Below, piece after piece: positions 19,801 through 27,520 of a DNA stretch of 64,000 bases. The notes under the pieces were generated by a model. It ran no database searches. It saw nothing but the letters and a program-made list of their open reading frames with translations, and was not told where the DNA came from. The stretch comes from Parabacteroides distasonis. GTDB lineage: Bacteria; Bacteroidota; Bacteroidia; Bacteroidales; Tannerellaceae. Position 1 is the stretch's first letter; every line of letters starts with the position of its first letter. The stretch spans positions 124,001-188,000 of the forward strand of contig JAFBIU010000001.1 of the NCBI GenBank assembly GCA_021531775.1. The letters are read 5' to 3'. The translations under genes were made by a program, and so were the position numbers.

Positions 19801-21462
19801 CTCTTCCGAGACCAGCAGGAGATCAGTACCTTGACAGCCCTATATCAAGCGGGCGAAACGAACGACTCCATTTCGGGAGCGATCTCGTTCCTGCACCTGC
19901 CGTTGGAGATGGCCGATCCCTTCATTCCGGACGATATGGCCCGGATGCAAGGCGATCTGGATGGCGAACTCACCATCCAGGGTCCGGCCACAGCTCCTGA
20001 GGCCAATGGCTATTTGCGTATGGACAGTGCAGCTGTCTATATAGGGGCGGTCGGATCCTCGTACCGCTTCGACAGCCAGCCGGTAACCGTCCGGAACAAT
20101 CGGTTGCACTTCCATCAATATAAACTGTACGCCTACGGCAAGGAGCCGTTGGTCATGGAGGGAACGGTCGATTTTTCGGATCCGGCAAGGCTCTTGGCCG
20201 ACCTGCAATTGGATGCCAACAACCTGCAGCTCTTCCAGGTGAAGCGAAATAGTGAGAGTCTGGTCTATGGCAAGATGTTCGTCAACCTTCGCTCCACGTT
20301 GAAGGGGCCGGTCGATGCCTTGACCATGCGAGGCGACCTGCAGGTGTTGGGCAATACGGATGTGACCTATGTGATGCAGGATTCCCCCTTGACCGTACAG
20401 GATCGGCTGTCTGAACTGGTGACCTTTACCTCCTTTGCCGATTCGGTCCGGCGGAAAATGCCTCGCAAGCCTCCCTTGCCTTTGGGCGGATTGGATATGT
20501 TGATGACCATCCGGGTCGATCCGGCTGTACGGGCCAATGTGGATCTCACACCCGACCAGTCGAGCCATGTCAATTTAGAGGGGGGTGGCGACCTGTCGTT
20601 CCAATACACACCCCAAGGTGACATGCTGCTCAACGGACGCTACACCTTGACGGGCGGTACCTTCAAGTATGCCATGCCGGTCATCCCCTTGAAAGCGTTC
20701 ACCATCCAGTCGGGCAGTTATGTGCAATGGAATGGTCCGGTCCTGAATCCGGCCATCAGCCTGACCGCCACGGAACGGATGCGTGCCACGGTCAGTGGTG
20801 ACGGGCAGTCGCCTCGATCGGTCAATTTTGATGTGGGCGTGCAGGTGAAGGATCATCTGGAGACACCCGCCTTGCAATTCATTCTGGAGGCTCCCGAAGA
20901 CCAAAGCATGAGCGATGAGTTGAGTGCCAAGGGGGCGGAAGAACGAGGCAAGTTGGCTGTCAGCATGTTGGTGATCGGCATGTACCTGGGTAGCTCTTCC
21001 AACGGCAAGATGAATGTCAACATGGGCTCGGCCCTCAACAGCTTCCTGCAAAGCGAGATCAACAACATTGCCGGAAGTGCCTTGAAGAGTGTCGATCTCT
21101 CCATCGGTATGGACAGTTACGATGAGAATGGTGCTGAGGGAGGCGGTTCACGGACCGACTATTCGTTCCGTTTTGCCAAACGCTTCTACAACGACCGGAT
21201 TCAGGTGGTGTTGGGAGGACGTATCTCCACGGGCGACCATATCAACAACGGACAGGCACAACCCTTCATCGACAATGTGTCTGTCGAGTATCGGTTGGAC
21301 AACAGTGGCTCCCGCTATGTCAAGTTGTTCCACAACAAGAATTACGAGAGCCTGTTGGAGGGCGAGATCATCGAGACCGGTGCCGGTATTGTGTTGCGTC
21401 GGAAGATGCGCTATTTACGGGAATTGTTTAAATTCAAGAGTAGTCATGAAAAAGCGAAATAG
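16843..21462 (+). CDS. tamB: Translocation/assembly module protein TamB
   Basis: This very large protein (1539 aa from the chosen start) has one N-terminal membrane anchor (about residues 5-30), then a long, repetitive beta-strand region typical of TamB/AsmA-like bridges. The C-terminal DUF490 domain has the GRYTLTGGTFKY block and ends near KLFHNKNYESLLEGEI. TamB spans the periplasm and works with an Omp85 partner in moving lipids or assembling proteins at the outer membrane. The ATG giving MRKWIRRIGW is preceded by AGGAG; an in-frame GTG at 16816 would add nine residues. Its 3' end overlaps tamL by 17 bp, so the pair is co-expressed. GC content is clearly higher than in the following accessory region. 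Confidence 0.93.
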   Translation: MRKWIRRIGWIVAIPVVLLLLVSLALYIPPIQRWVVQQAVTMAEQQTGMQIRIGQIRLSFPLDLSVRQVEVVDVPEADSLAQASDTLLRWDDLRIRIQALPLFRKQLLVEAIELKGLRADTGDWLESGWLQGEVGRLYARIDRVDLSAEHATLNRVELADASLRYVSTAPDLEEDTTTTDVPWVIDLEQLALDRVSVELLMPADSLRLQTEVGKAHLQDGHIDLGQAAYGIGRLELSQSAFAYDLDNQDRAAGLDVIHVRLSQLETRLSDLYYSEERLAGSVEQLSLAEASGLQIESLTGSVRGDSLLLELPDWHLRMPHSEARWRAHIPWQLVEIGSKTPLQVQMEASFGKEDLWIASGLTFEEFRKAYPEQPLTMRLALNGNAARLALDTMRMHWPGVLDLQATGTARMITDSLQRGGTLTGGLRTDRIQFFLALLPATLRERYALPDHMQVEAQAHLQGDSCRAALQLQEQAGRVQLEGGYRFSTDAYQLALAIDSLQLDHFMPHDSLRLLSATLHAHGKGFDPMAPATEAVGQLAIPILQYGDNQLSALSVELHLQQQVLQASLRALDPLIRMDLSLEAQLQEKDLKAQLKADVQQADLYALHVLDHPFATAFQLVADAASDGDEQYQANLSLSDWNIRTDRGSFRPKDLMLKAHSNADTTICSFQAGDLLLSFAGDACIHELTDQLTQVSDELLTQFQRDTTLNFEQLRPFWPRMSLNLQAGQDNPIYNYLANYYMDFESFVLQASTSPEEGLRMESLLLDLAADTFVVDTIRASLLQDSLGLAYRLQTVKNRYRKQEPFRATVEGQIRPTSSDACFHYQDGAGKTGLLLGVRVDRLRPGFRFSLFPEQPIIAFRPFSLNPNNYLDVYDWKSIAADMRLTGERYASLWIHSDSEEEAAYDPVHVELSQIDLSMLSKGFAYLPDMQGVLNATLQYAPADSGFMVVADTHIDNLLYEQKRVGELFLNAVYLPLEAGNHQVDAHLFRDQQEISTLTALYQAGETNDSISGAISFLHLPLEMADPFIPDDMARMQGDLDGELTIQGPATAPEANGYLRMDSAAVYIGAVGSSYRFDSQPVTVRNNRLHFHQYKLYAYGKEPLVMEGTVDFSDPARLLADLQLDANNLQLFQVKRNSESLVYGKMFVNLRSTLKGPVDALTMRGDLQVLGNTDVTYVMQDSPLTVQDRLSELVTFTSFADSVRRKMPRKPPLPLGGLDMLMTIRVDPAVRANVDLTPDQSSHVNLEGGGDLSFQYTPQGDMLLNGRYTLTGGTFKYAMPVIPLKAFTIQSGSYVQWNGPVLNPAISLTATERMRATVSGDGQSPRSVNFDVGVQVKDHLETPALQFILEAPEDQSMSDELSAKGAEERGKLAVSMLVIGMYLGSSSNGKMNVNMGSALNSFLQSEINNIAGSALKSVDLSIGMDSYDENGAEGGGSRTDYSFRFAKRFYNDRIQVVLGGRISTGDHINNGQAQPFIDNVSVEYRLDNSGSRYVKLFHNKNYESLLEGEIIETGAGIVLRRKMRYLRELFKFKSSHEKAK

Positions 21463-23782
21463 CAGCTGTTTGTCAGCCTGTCGTTGGGTAGGAATCCTCC
21501 TGGCCTGGTGGGGACTGGTCTCCTGTTCCACGACCCGCCATCTGCCGGAAGGCGAAGTGCTCTATACCGGTATTCAGGAGATCGTCCTGGAGCAGGTCGA
21601 TTCGTCCGAAGCCGGACAAGCCACCTTGGAAGAGGTGGAGGCCGCCTTGGCCTATCCGCCCAATAATGCCCTGTTGGGCAGTTCCAGTATGCGGATTCCC
21701 TTCCCGTGGGGATTGTGGATCTACAATGCCTTTGTCCATAAGGAGGGAAAGGTGGGCCAATGGATCTTCCATAAGCTGGCAGCCAAACCCGTATTGTTCA
21801 GTACGGTCAATCCGGAGGTGCGTGTGACCGTCGCCCAGAACCTGTTGCGCGAATATGGCTATTTCGATGCTGTCACCTCGTTCGATACGGTCCCGCATCC
21901 CAAAGATCCCCGGCAGGCGAAGGTGCGCTATCGGGTGGCCATGAACCATCCCTATCCGTTGGATTCCATCCGGTACATACGTTTCCGCCGGCAGGCCGAT
22001 TCGATCATCGAGGCGCATCAGTCCCAGTCGTTGTTGCGCAAAGGGGATCTGTTCAATGTCGTCCAGCTGCAGGCCGAACGGGAGCGGATCTCCTCTCTCT
22101 TGCGAAACGAGGGCTATTACTATTTCCGTCCCGACTTTATCGTTTATCAGGCCGATACACTCCTGACTCCGGGCAAGGTGGCTTTGCGGGTGACGCCCAA
22201 GGAGAGCCTGCCACGGACTGCCTTGCGCTCCTATCGAATCGGACAGGTGTCTGTCTGGCTCCATGGCTATGAGAACGAGCCTCCTACCGATTCGTTGTTG
22301 TACAAAGATCTGATGATCCATTACGAGGGAAAATTGCGGATGCGTCCCGCTGTACTCTATCAACGGATCCACCATCATCCGGGTGACCGGTATGCACAAC
22401 GGGCCCAAGAGGAGACCCAAAACGACCTGAGCCGGCTGAATACCTTCCGCTTTACCGAGATGCAATATGCTCCTCGCGACACCTCCCGACGACAGGATAC
22501 GTTGGATGTGCGCATTCGGGCAGTCTATGATCTGCCCTTGGATGGCGAACTGGAGGTCAACATGACCATGAAGAGTAACGACCAGATGGGGCCCGGAGCC
22601 GCCTTTGGGGTGACCCGTCGGAACCTGTTCGGTGGGGGGGAGGCTCTCCAGGTCCAGTTGCGTGGGTCGTATGAATGGCAGACGGGTAATCGGATTGATG
22701 ATGCCGGATCCAAAGTGAACAGCTATGAGTTGGGCATCAGCACTTCGTTGACGTTTCCGACCCTACTCTTCCCCAATTGGATCCATCGGGATGCCCAGTT
22801 ACCGGCCAGCACCACCTTCCGCCTCTATGCCAACCAGATGAACCGGGCCCGCTTCTTCAAGCTGTTGGCCTTTGGTGGGGAATCCTCGTATGAGTTCCAA
22901 CGGTCGGCTACCAGCCATTTCTCCGTCACGCCCTTCAAGCTCTCCTTCAACCTGTTGCAAAGTACGACAGCCGTCTTCGACAGCATCACGGATGTGAACA
23001 AGGCCTTGAAGAAGAGTTTGCAGAATCAGTTTGTTCCCTCGATGGGCTTCACCTATACCTACAACGATGCCTCTCTCACCTCCCGTCGTCATCACCGGTG
23101 GTGGCAAGTATCGGTTTCGCAAGCGGGTCTCTTGCTCAACAGCTTCTATGCCTTGGCGGGCAAGTCCTTCGGCAAAGAGGGCAAGAACTGGATGGGCAAT
23201 CCCTTTGCCCAATTCATCAAGGGAACCTTGGAGGCCCGCTATGATTGGGCCGTGGGCGAGCAGTCCCATCTGGTAGGCCGGATGATGGCAGGTGCCATTT
23301 ACAGTTACGGCAATGCCCGTACCTCTCCCTACAACGAGCAGTTCTATATCGGTGGAGCCAACAGCATCCGGGCCTTTACCATCCGGAGCATCGGTCCTGG
23401 ACGTTATCGCAATGTGGATGAGCAGAATCCCTATGCCTACATCGACCGGACGGGTGACATCAAGTTCGAAGCCAACCTGGAGTATCGTTTCCCCATCCTG
23501 GGCGATTTGCATGCCGCCCTCTTTATGGACTGTGGCAACATCTGGCTCCTGAGAGGCGATGAGGAGCGTCCGGGCGGACAACTGAAATGGGGCCGTTTCT
23601 TCAAAGACCTGGCCTTGGGCACTGGAGCCGGTGTCCGTTATGTCCTGCCCTTCTTGGTGGTACGTGTGGATATGGGGATTGGTCTGCATCTGCCCTACGA
23701 CACGGGCAAGAAGGGCTATTACAACCTGCCCTCCTTCAAAGATGGCTTAGGTCTCCATCTGGCTATCGGCTATCCATTCTGA
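21446..23782 (+). CDS. tamL: TamL, lipoprotein-type Omp85 family outer membrane protein
   Basis: This 778-aa member of the BamA/TamA superfamily has a type II signal peptide (GLVSC, Cys27 as predicted lipidation site), then POTRA-like domains (about residues 40-400) and a 16-strand Omp85 barrel ending in phenylalanine. The barrel includes the GGANSIRAFTIRSIGPG block, which carries the conserved lid-lock-type RxF/RGF-like element as IRAF. In Bacteroidota the TamA equivalent is a lipoprotein called TamL and pairs with TamB, exactly as here. The start was chosen at the ATG giving MKKRNSSCLS; the frame is open further upstream, but that part lies within tamB in another frame. Confidence 0.93.
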   Translation: MKKRNSSCLSACRWVGILLAWWGLVSCSTTRHLPEGEVLYTGIQEIVLEQVDSSEAGQATLEEVEAALAYPPNNALLGSSSMRIPFPWGLWIYNAFVHKEGKVGQWIFHKLAAKPVLFSTVNPEVRVTVAQNLLREYGYFDAVTSFDTVPHPKDPRQAKVRYRVAMNHPYPLDSIRYIRFRRQADSIIEAHQSQSLLRKGDLFNVVQLQAERERISSLLRNEGYYYFRPDFIVYQADTLLTPGKVALRVTPKESLPRTALRSYRIGQVSVWLHGYENEPPTDSLLYKDLMIHYEGKLRMRPAVLYQRIHHHPGDRYAQRAQEETQNDLSRLNTFRFTEMQYAPRDTSRRQDTLDVRIRAVYDLPLDGELEVNMTMKSNDQMGPGAAFGVTRRNLFGGGEALQVQLRGSYEWQTGNRIDDAGSKVNSYELGISTSLTFPTLLFPNWIHRDAQLPASTTFRLYANQMNRARFFKLLAFGGESSYEFQRSATSHFSVTPFKLSFNLLQSTTAVFDSITDVNKALKKSLQNQFVPSMGFTYTYNDASLTSRRHHRWWQVSVSQAGLLLNSFYALAGKSFGKEGKNWMGNPFAQFIKGTLEARYDWAVGEQSHLVGRMMAGAIYSYGNARTSPYNEQFYIGGANSIRAFTIRSIGPGRYRNVDEQNPYAYIDRTGDIKFEANLEYRFPILGDLHAALFMDCGNIWLLRGDEERPGGQLKWGRFFKDLALGTGAGVRYVLPFLVVRVDMGIGLHLPYDTGKKGYYNLPSFKDGLGLHLAIGYPF

Positions 23783-23786
23783 CAGT

Positions 23787-23936
23787 AAATGCAAAGTTAC
23801 GGTTACGGGTTACGGATAAATCCTTCAATGAGGGATGTTTTTTAGTGAATAGATTCCCTTATTAAGGGATGTTTTCGGTAAATATATTCCCTCAATGAGG
23901 GAAATAAGCGTAACTCGTAACCGTAACTTTGCATTT
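23787..23936. repeat. 150-bp inverted-repeat element with internal hairpins (MITE-like)
   Basis: The ends are 28-bp inverted repeats, 23787-23814 and 23909-23936, differing at one base and built from CGTAACC units. Inside are three 13-bp hairpins of the form CCYTYAWTRAGGG at 23822, 23856 and 23889, spaced 34 and 33 bp apart and each followed by an ATGTTTT-like or AAAT segment. No ORF is present. The layout resembles a non-autonomous mobile element or a compound extragenic repeat; a transcription-ending role after tamL is also possible. Confidence 0.7.
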
Positions 23937-24080
23937 AAATGTCATTCTTGCTTCTTAGAAGTAAATGAATCTATCAGGTAGATAATAGATATACTATAAA
24001 TAGATAAATATAAATAGATAATTAATAGATATAGTATATATAATGTACGCGCACGCGCGCACCCGCACGCCCAAGGAAAA

Positions 24081-24110
24081 AAATGCAAAGTTACGGTTAC
24101 GGTTACGCTT
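24081..24110 (-). repeat. CGTAACC-family repeat, copy 3
   Basis: This is a minus-orientation copy. Its reverse complement reads AGCGTAACCGTAACCGTAAC, then TTTGCATTT. Like copies 1 and 2 it ends in TAACTTTGCATTT, which contains a TAnnTTTG match. Together with the plus-orientation copy at 25172 it brackets the GDPD gene as an inverted pair. Confidence 0.8.
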
Positions 24111-24346
24111 GGGCGTTCAACTTTTCCAAGGGATAGTATCCTATTTTCCCCTATGAAGCATTTTCATGGCTGGTTGCCTCAATAGTCACCTGTTCGAGCC
24201 ATGACTGAAGGCAAAGGTCTGTCATCACTTATGACGACCGTTAGGTTTCACTTATGACAAATTACATGAAGTAAATCGTTCAACGTACCAGAAATCTCTG
24301 TACCTTTAGCCTCGTAAACAAAGAACAAAAAAGTGACAACGAAGAT

Positions 24347-25168
24347 ATGAAACACAACTTATTTTTGACGGTATGTTGCCTACTGCTTGCTTGGCAGGGT
24401 TGGGCACAAACACAGGAGATTCGGGTCTTCTCCCATCGGGGTGGCCGAATGGAACATGATGAGAATACCTTGATGGCATTTCAAGCCAGCACGGAAGCGG
24501 GTTACCGAGGGTTTGAGACCGATGTGCGTATGACGAAGGATGGCGAGTTGGTGATCATGCACGATGCCTCTTTGGAACGTACGACCAACGGTACGGGTCT
24601 TGTGGAGGAGCGTACAGCTGCTGAACTCCGGCAGTTAAAGACGAAACAGGGGAATCCGATTCTGTTTTTGGATGAGCTGTTGGCGTTCTTGCAAGACAAA
24701 GAGGGGCTCTATGTCGAGTTTGAGATGAAGACAGATCCCAAACTGTATCCGGAAGAACGGCTCCATGCGTATTGCGAGAAATTGTACCATGCGGTCATGA
24801 AGCATCGTCCGGAAAAGGCTGATTATCTGTTTACCTCTTCTGATTATCGAGGATTGCGCTACCTGCAATCGTATCATCCGGATGCCGACCTGTTGCTGAT
24901 CGTCAGCCGCCCCTGTAATGATGAAACAATCACCTTGTGCAAAACATTAGGCATTAAACGGTTAGGAGCTACCATGAACGGAACCAGCCGGGAAGCTGTA
25001 CAGAAGGCTCATCAAGAGGGCTTGATCGTCAGTCTATGGCCAGGCCACTCGGAACATGACTTCATGTTGGGGGCTTATCTCGGATGCGACTATATGTGCA
25101 CGGACGTCCCCATCGCGCTCAAGCAATGGATTGCCGAACATGCTCCTTGGCTCCGGGTCACCTATTGA
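24347..25168 (+). CDS. Secreted glycerophosphodiester phosphodiesterase family protein
   Basis: This 273-aa protein has a Sec signal peptide (about residues 1-20, LAWQGWA). The GDPD barrel carries the expected catalytic and metal residues: SHRGG (His30, Arg31), ETDV (Glu57, Asp59) and MHDASLERTTNGTG (His72). A conserved EMKTD block follows near residue 125. The enzyme hydrolyses glycerophosphodiesters to glycerol-3-phosphate plus an alcohol, here in the periplasm, most likely scavenging phospholipid headgroups. It stands alone between CGTAACC repeat copies 3 and 4, which are in inverted orientation. Confidence 0.92.
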   Translation: MKHNLFLTVCCLLLAWQGWAQTQEIRVFSHRGGRMEHDENTLMAFQASTEAGYRGFETDVRMTKDGELVIMHDASLERTTNGTGLVEERTAAELRQLKTKQGNPILFLDELLAFLQDKEGLYVEFEMKTDPKLYPEERLHAYCEKLYHAVMKHRPEKADYLFTSSDYRGLRYLQSYHPDADLLLIVSRPCNDETITLCKTLGIKRLGATMNGTSREAVQKAHQEGLIVSLWPGHSEHDFMLGAYLGCDYMCTDVPIALKQWIAEHAPWLRVTY

Positions 25169-25171
25169 CAA

Positions 25172-25206
25172 GCGTAACCCGTAACCGTAACTCGTGTTTT
25201 GATTTT
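25172..25206 (+). repeat. CGTAACC-family repeat, copy 4
   Basis: CGTAACCCGTAACCGTAACT is followed by CGTGTTTTGATTTT. It lies 3 bp after the GDPD stop codon and 11 bp from the 3' end of the convergent ATPase gene, so it fills the entire space between the two genes. Confidence 0.85.
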
Positions 25207-25216
25207 CGGTTTCTGA

Positions 25217-26947
25217 CTATACCTCCTCCATGCGTACCAGTTCCCAACCGACGAATTGGAGGATGATCTTGTGTAGTTGGGTACCTTGCCGTAAGGCCTC
25301 TACCCGAGGAGCAGCAGCATACCGGTTGATCTGTTCGACTGCCTGTTGCCATTGCTCTTCGCCCTTCTCGGCATACAGCTTCTTCGGCAGGTATTTCAAT
25401 TCCAGGATATAGCTATGCTTGGACTGATAGTGTGTCAGGTTCGGCAACAGGAAGAAGTCACAGAAGCCATGGGCTATTTCCAGTTCCGGGGCTACCAGAT
25501 AGTAGTCGTTCAGACTCAGGTAGGCTATGAAAAAGCCTTGAATGTTCCTTTCCCCCTCAATAGCATCCCGAACGGATGACTGCTGTTTGTAGGCATCGGC
25601 CATGTATTGGAGAGCATCCCGCCACAGACCATCGTAAGCCATGTCATAGTAGTAGTTTGTCAACATGGAAATCTGAATGGCATGAGCTCCTTGGTAATTC
25701 TCCAGCAAATAGGCATAATACTGCTGGCGTACATTGTTGTTCGGTATGCCCAAGACTAGTTTGGATCCTCGGGTATCTTGGATCGTCAACATGCCGTAAT
25801 AGAACAACAGGCTTGGGAAGATCTCCGGTTTGGCAATGTCCGTTGCCGGGAAGGAGGTGTAGAGATCAACCACGATCTTTCCCTCTTCGGCCACTTGCAT
25901 GATCACCCCTTTCCGATTCCCATCAAGTTTATCCAACTGCAACAATTTCTTCATCTTGTTGTAGTCCGTCTTGGTGTTCGGATCCAGCATCTGTTGCGGG
26001 GAACGACCCAAATTGATGTAGTGCTGCAAATAATAGAGCACCATGTCACAATTGAATACACGGACATCACTCGAAAGGCACTCCTGGGCAAAACAGTAGT
26101 TGTCGTACCATGGTTTCATCTCCGTGATCATCGCCTCCACATCGGCCGTGGCAGGAAGCTTACCTACCTCCTTATAATAGGTAAACATCCTCCGTACATC
26201 CTCTGTGCTGAATCCCAACATTTTGTCGAACAGTGGATTCGTCGAGATATGCCAGCCGATGTTATAACCGCTCGTCAGATCGTCCAACGTGACCGGACTC
26301 ACACCTGTCATGAAGATCCGCTCGAACATGCCCTTGAAGAGCTTGAAGAAATCGCGATAGAAGCCGCTGGCATGTGTGATGGCACGATAGACCGCTTCAC
26401 CTTGCTCATTCAACACAATGTTGGTGAAGTTGTCATATTCATCGATGATCAAATAAAGGGGAATGCGTAATCGCTTGGCTGCATCATTTATTTTGTTGCA
26501 TTTATCTACGGCACTGGTTGACTGAAGTATGGCTTGCACCAGCTCTTTCGGGTAATCAGTTTCATAGCGATAGACAAAATCATTTAGGCGATTACAACAA
26601 TAGGCATTGAAATTTTCTTCCAACCGTTCCATGTTACCACCTGCCCGGGAGAAATCCAAATATAGCACCTGATAACGGTTCTTCAAGCGGGTAGGATGCT
26701 GACCGATCCAGAGGTCGCCAAACAGGTTGTCGAACTCTTCTGCCATCGCTTTGTCATAGTAAGTCTGCATCATGCTGATGAACAGACTCTTTCCGAAACG
26801 ACGGGGACGGATGAAGAATAAGTTGCAAGGTTGTGACTCCAAAAGGGGCAAATACATCGTCTTATCAACATAATACAAATGATCCTCTCGAACCGACAAA
26901 AAGTCGCTCACGCCATACGGCACCTGTTTGATCTCTTCTGCATCCAT
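25217..26947 (-). CDS. AAA-ATPase-like protein with C-terminal PD-(D/E)XK nuclease-like domain
   Basis: This 576-aa protein belongs to a family that is abundant and often multicopy in Bacteroidota (AAA-ATPase_like plus PD-(D/E)XK_9 architecture). The N-terminal domain has the P-loop-like RPRRFGKS (about residues 47-54) and a LIIDEYD Walker B-like strand. The C-terminal domain has a GFCDFF...ILELKY pattern (Asp near 497, Glu516, Lys518) matching the PD-(D/E)XK nuclease core. The biological role is not established. I chose the ATG giving MDAEEIKQVP; an in-frame GTG 11 codons upstream overlaps the -7 promoter box, which argues against it. The gene lies between repeat copies 4 and 5. Confidence 0.88.
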   Translation of the reverse strand: MDAEEIKQVPYGVSDFLSVREDHLYYVDKTMYLPLLESQPCNLFFIRPRRFGKSLFISMMQTYYDKAMAEEFDNLFGDLWIGQHPTRLKNRYQVLYLDFSRAGGNMERLEENFNAYCCNRLNDFVYRYETDYPKELVQAILQSTSAVDKCNKINDAAKRLRIPLYLIIDEYDNFTNIVLNEQGEAVYRAITHASGFYRDFFKLFKGMFERIFMTGVSPVTLDDLTSGYNIGWHISTNPLFDKMLGFSTEDVRRMFTYYKEVGKLPATADVEAMITEMKPWYDNYCFAQECLSSDVRVFNCDMVLYYLQHYINLGRSPQQMLDPNTKTDYNKMKKLLQLDKLDGNRKGVIMQVAEEGKIVVDLYTSFPATDIAKPEIFPSLLFYYGMLTIQDTRGSKLVLGIPNNNVRQQYYAYLLENYQGAHAIQISMLTNYYYDMAYDGLWRDALQYMADAYKQQSSVRDAIEGERNIQGFFIAYLSLNDYYLVAPELEIAHGFCDFFLLPNLTHYQSKHSYILELKYLPKKLYAEKGEEQWQQAVEQINRYAAAPRVEALRQGTQLHKIILQFVGWELVRMEEV

Positions 26948-26979
26948 ACGATTTGCTTGAGTATTGAAGATTATAGCCA

Positions 26980-26987
26980 CAAAAGTA
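26980..26987 (-). promoter_or_regulatory. -7 promoter box for the AAA-ATPase gene
   Basis: TACTTTTG on the minus strand matches TAnnTTTG exactly and would give a leader of about 25 bases before the ATG at 26947. The region where a -33 element is expected falls inside CGTAACC repeat copy 5. Confidence 0.5.
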
Positions 26988-26996
26988 ATAAAAATA

Positions 26997-27017
26997 GCGT
27001 AACCCGTAACCGTAACT
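26997..27017 (+). repeat. CGTAACC-family repeat, copy 5
   Basis: This is an exact copy of the core CGTAACCCGTAACCGTAACT, followed by ATACATTGATTTT. It lies just upstream of the minus-strand ATPase promoter box and separates that gene from the small-ORF region. Confidence 0.85.
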
Positions 27018-27223
27018 ATACATTGATTTTGTGTTTCTATAGAAAAGATTGGGCCATCGACAGCATCATCAATGCGATCAAGATGTTGAAAGGGGTTTCA
27101 TCTGCCAAGATGAAAAAAACACCATTCCTCTCTCATGTAAGGCCATTTCTGCTGCCATGAAAGGAGTTGTCTCATACACATTGGTTTACGAGCCCATTTT
27201 GAAAGGGCCACGTCTTGGCTATT

Positions 27224-27245
27224 TTGCTACCACGCGTGGTAGCAA
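27224..27245. repeat. 22-bp perfect palindrome
   Basis: The core is GCTACCACGCGTGGTAGC, extended by TT and AA on the two sides. It is immediately followed by a related CTACGTGTAG element (27254-27263). There is no T-run close enough for a standard terminator, so an operator or a recombination/processing site is as likely as a terminator. It lies 80 bp before a small ORF. Confidence 0.75.
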
Positions 27246-27325
27246 TTGTTCCTACGTGTAGTAGCACATTTTTCCTCCTCCCCTCGGGCTTTTTTTTAGT
27301 GCCCATACCAACAAAAACAACGAAA

Positions 27326-27520
27326 ATGTATAAAGTGGTAATTAAAGATAAACCAATCATCAGTACTGTCGTTGATCTGATCATCAAGAACGGAATTGGA
27401 GTAACGGCTCTGTCTGCAAAACGTGTTGACATTTGTGAGGAGATTGGTAAAACATTTAAGCAATTGAATGGTGAACCTTGGAAAAATAGTGAAGAACGTA
27501 ACTATATTTCTCAACTATAA
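27326..27520 (+). CDS. Small hypothetical protein
   Basis: This 64-aa ORF starts MYKVVIKDKPIISTVVDLII. It has a short amphipathic N-terminal half and a charged C-terminus, with no signal peptide, membrane helix or motif I recognise. It begins about 100 bp after the 22-bp palindrome and C/T-rich tract. It may be a real small gene of the accessory region or a relic. The next ORF overlaps it in another frame. Confidence 0.4.
   Translation: MYKVVIKDKPIISTVVDLIIKNGIGVTALSAKRVDICEEIGKTFKQLNGEPWKNSEERNYISQL

Larger units (their letters stand above)
23783..24346. other. 564-bp gene-free, repeat-rich region between tamL and the GDPD gene
   Basis: It holds the 150-bp inverted-repeat element (23787-23936), then an A/T-rich tract with repeated TAGATA words (23978-24042). 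Next is a 28-bp alternating purine-pyrimidine run of GC and AC steps (24045-24072). A third CGTAACC repeat copy in minus orientation follows (24081-24110). A TACCTTTA box at 24301-24308, one base off the -7 consensus, sits 39 bp before the GDPD start. No gene is seen. Confidence 0.7.
26948..27325. other. Gene-poor region downstream of repeat copy 5
   Basis: It contains the ATPase promoter box, repeat copy 5 and a 22-bp perfect palindrome (27224-27245). A plus-strand open stretch at about 27040-27160 reads DWAIDSIINAIKMLKG and then SSAKMKKTPF. It has no credible start and may be a remnant of a lost gene, but I cannot assign it. A C/T-rich segment with a T-run (27267-27298) follows the palindrome. 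Confidence 0.5.

Noticed and set aside
21473-22465. 330-codon open frame antisense to tamL, with similar ones opposite tamB (16897-17826, 19114-19800), the rest of tamL (22799-23689) and asnA (31634-32584)
   Set aside because: These follow from the high GC and codon bias of the sense genes; none has a motif or signal peptide.
26948-26980. GTG start adding 11 residues to the AAA-ATPase
   Set aside because: That start would overlap the exact TACTTTTG promoter box, and the family normally begins close to the MDAEEIKQVPYG segment.
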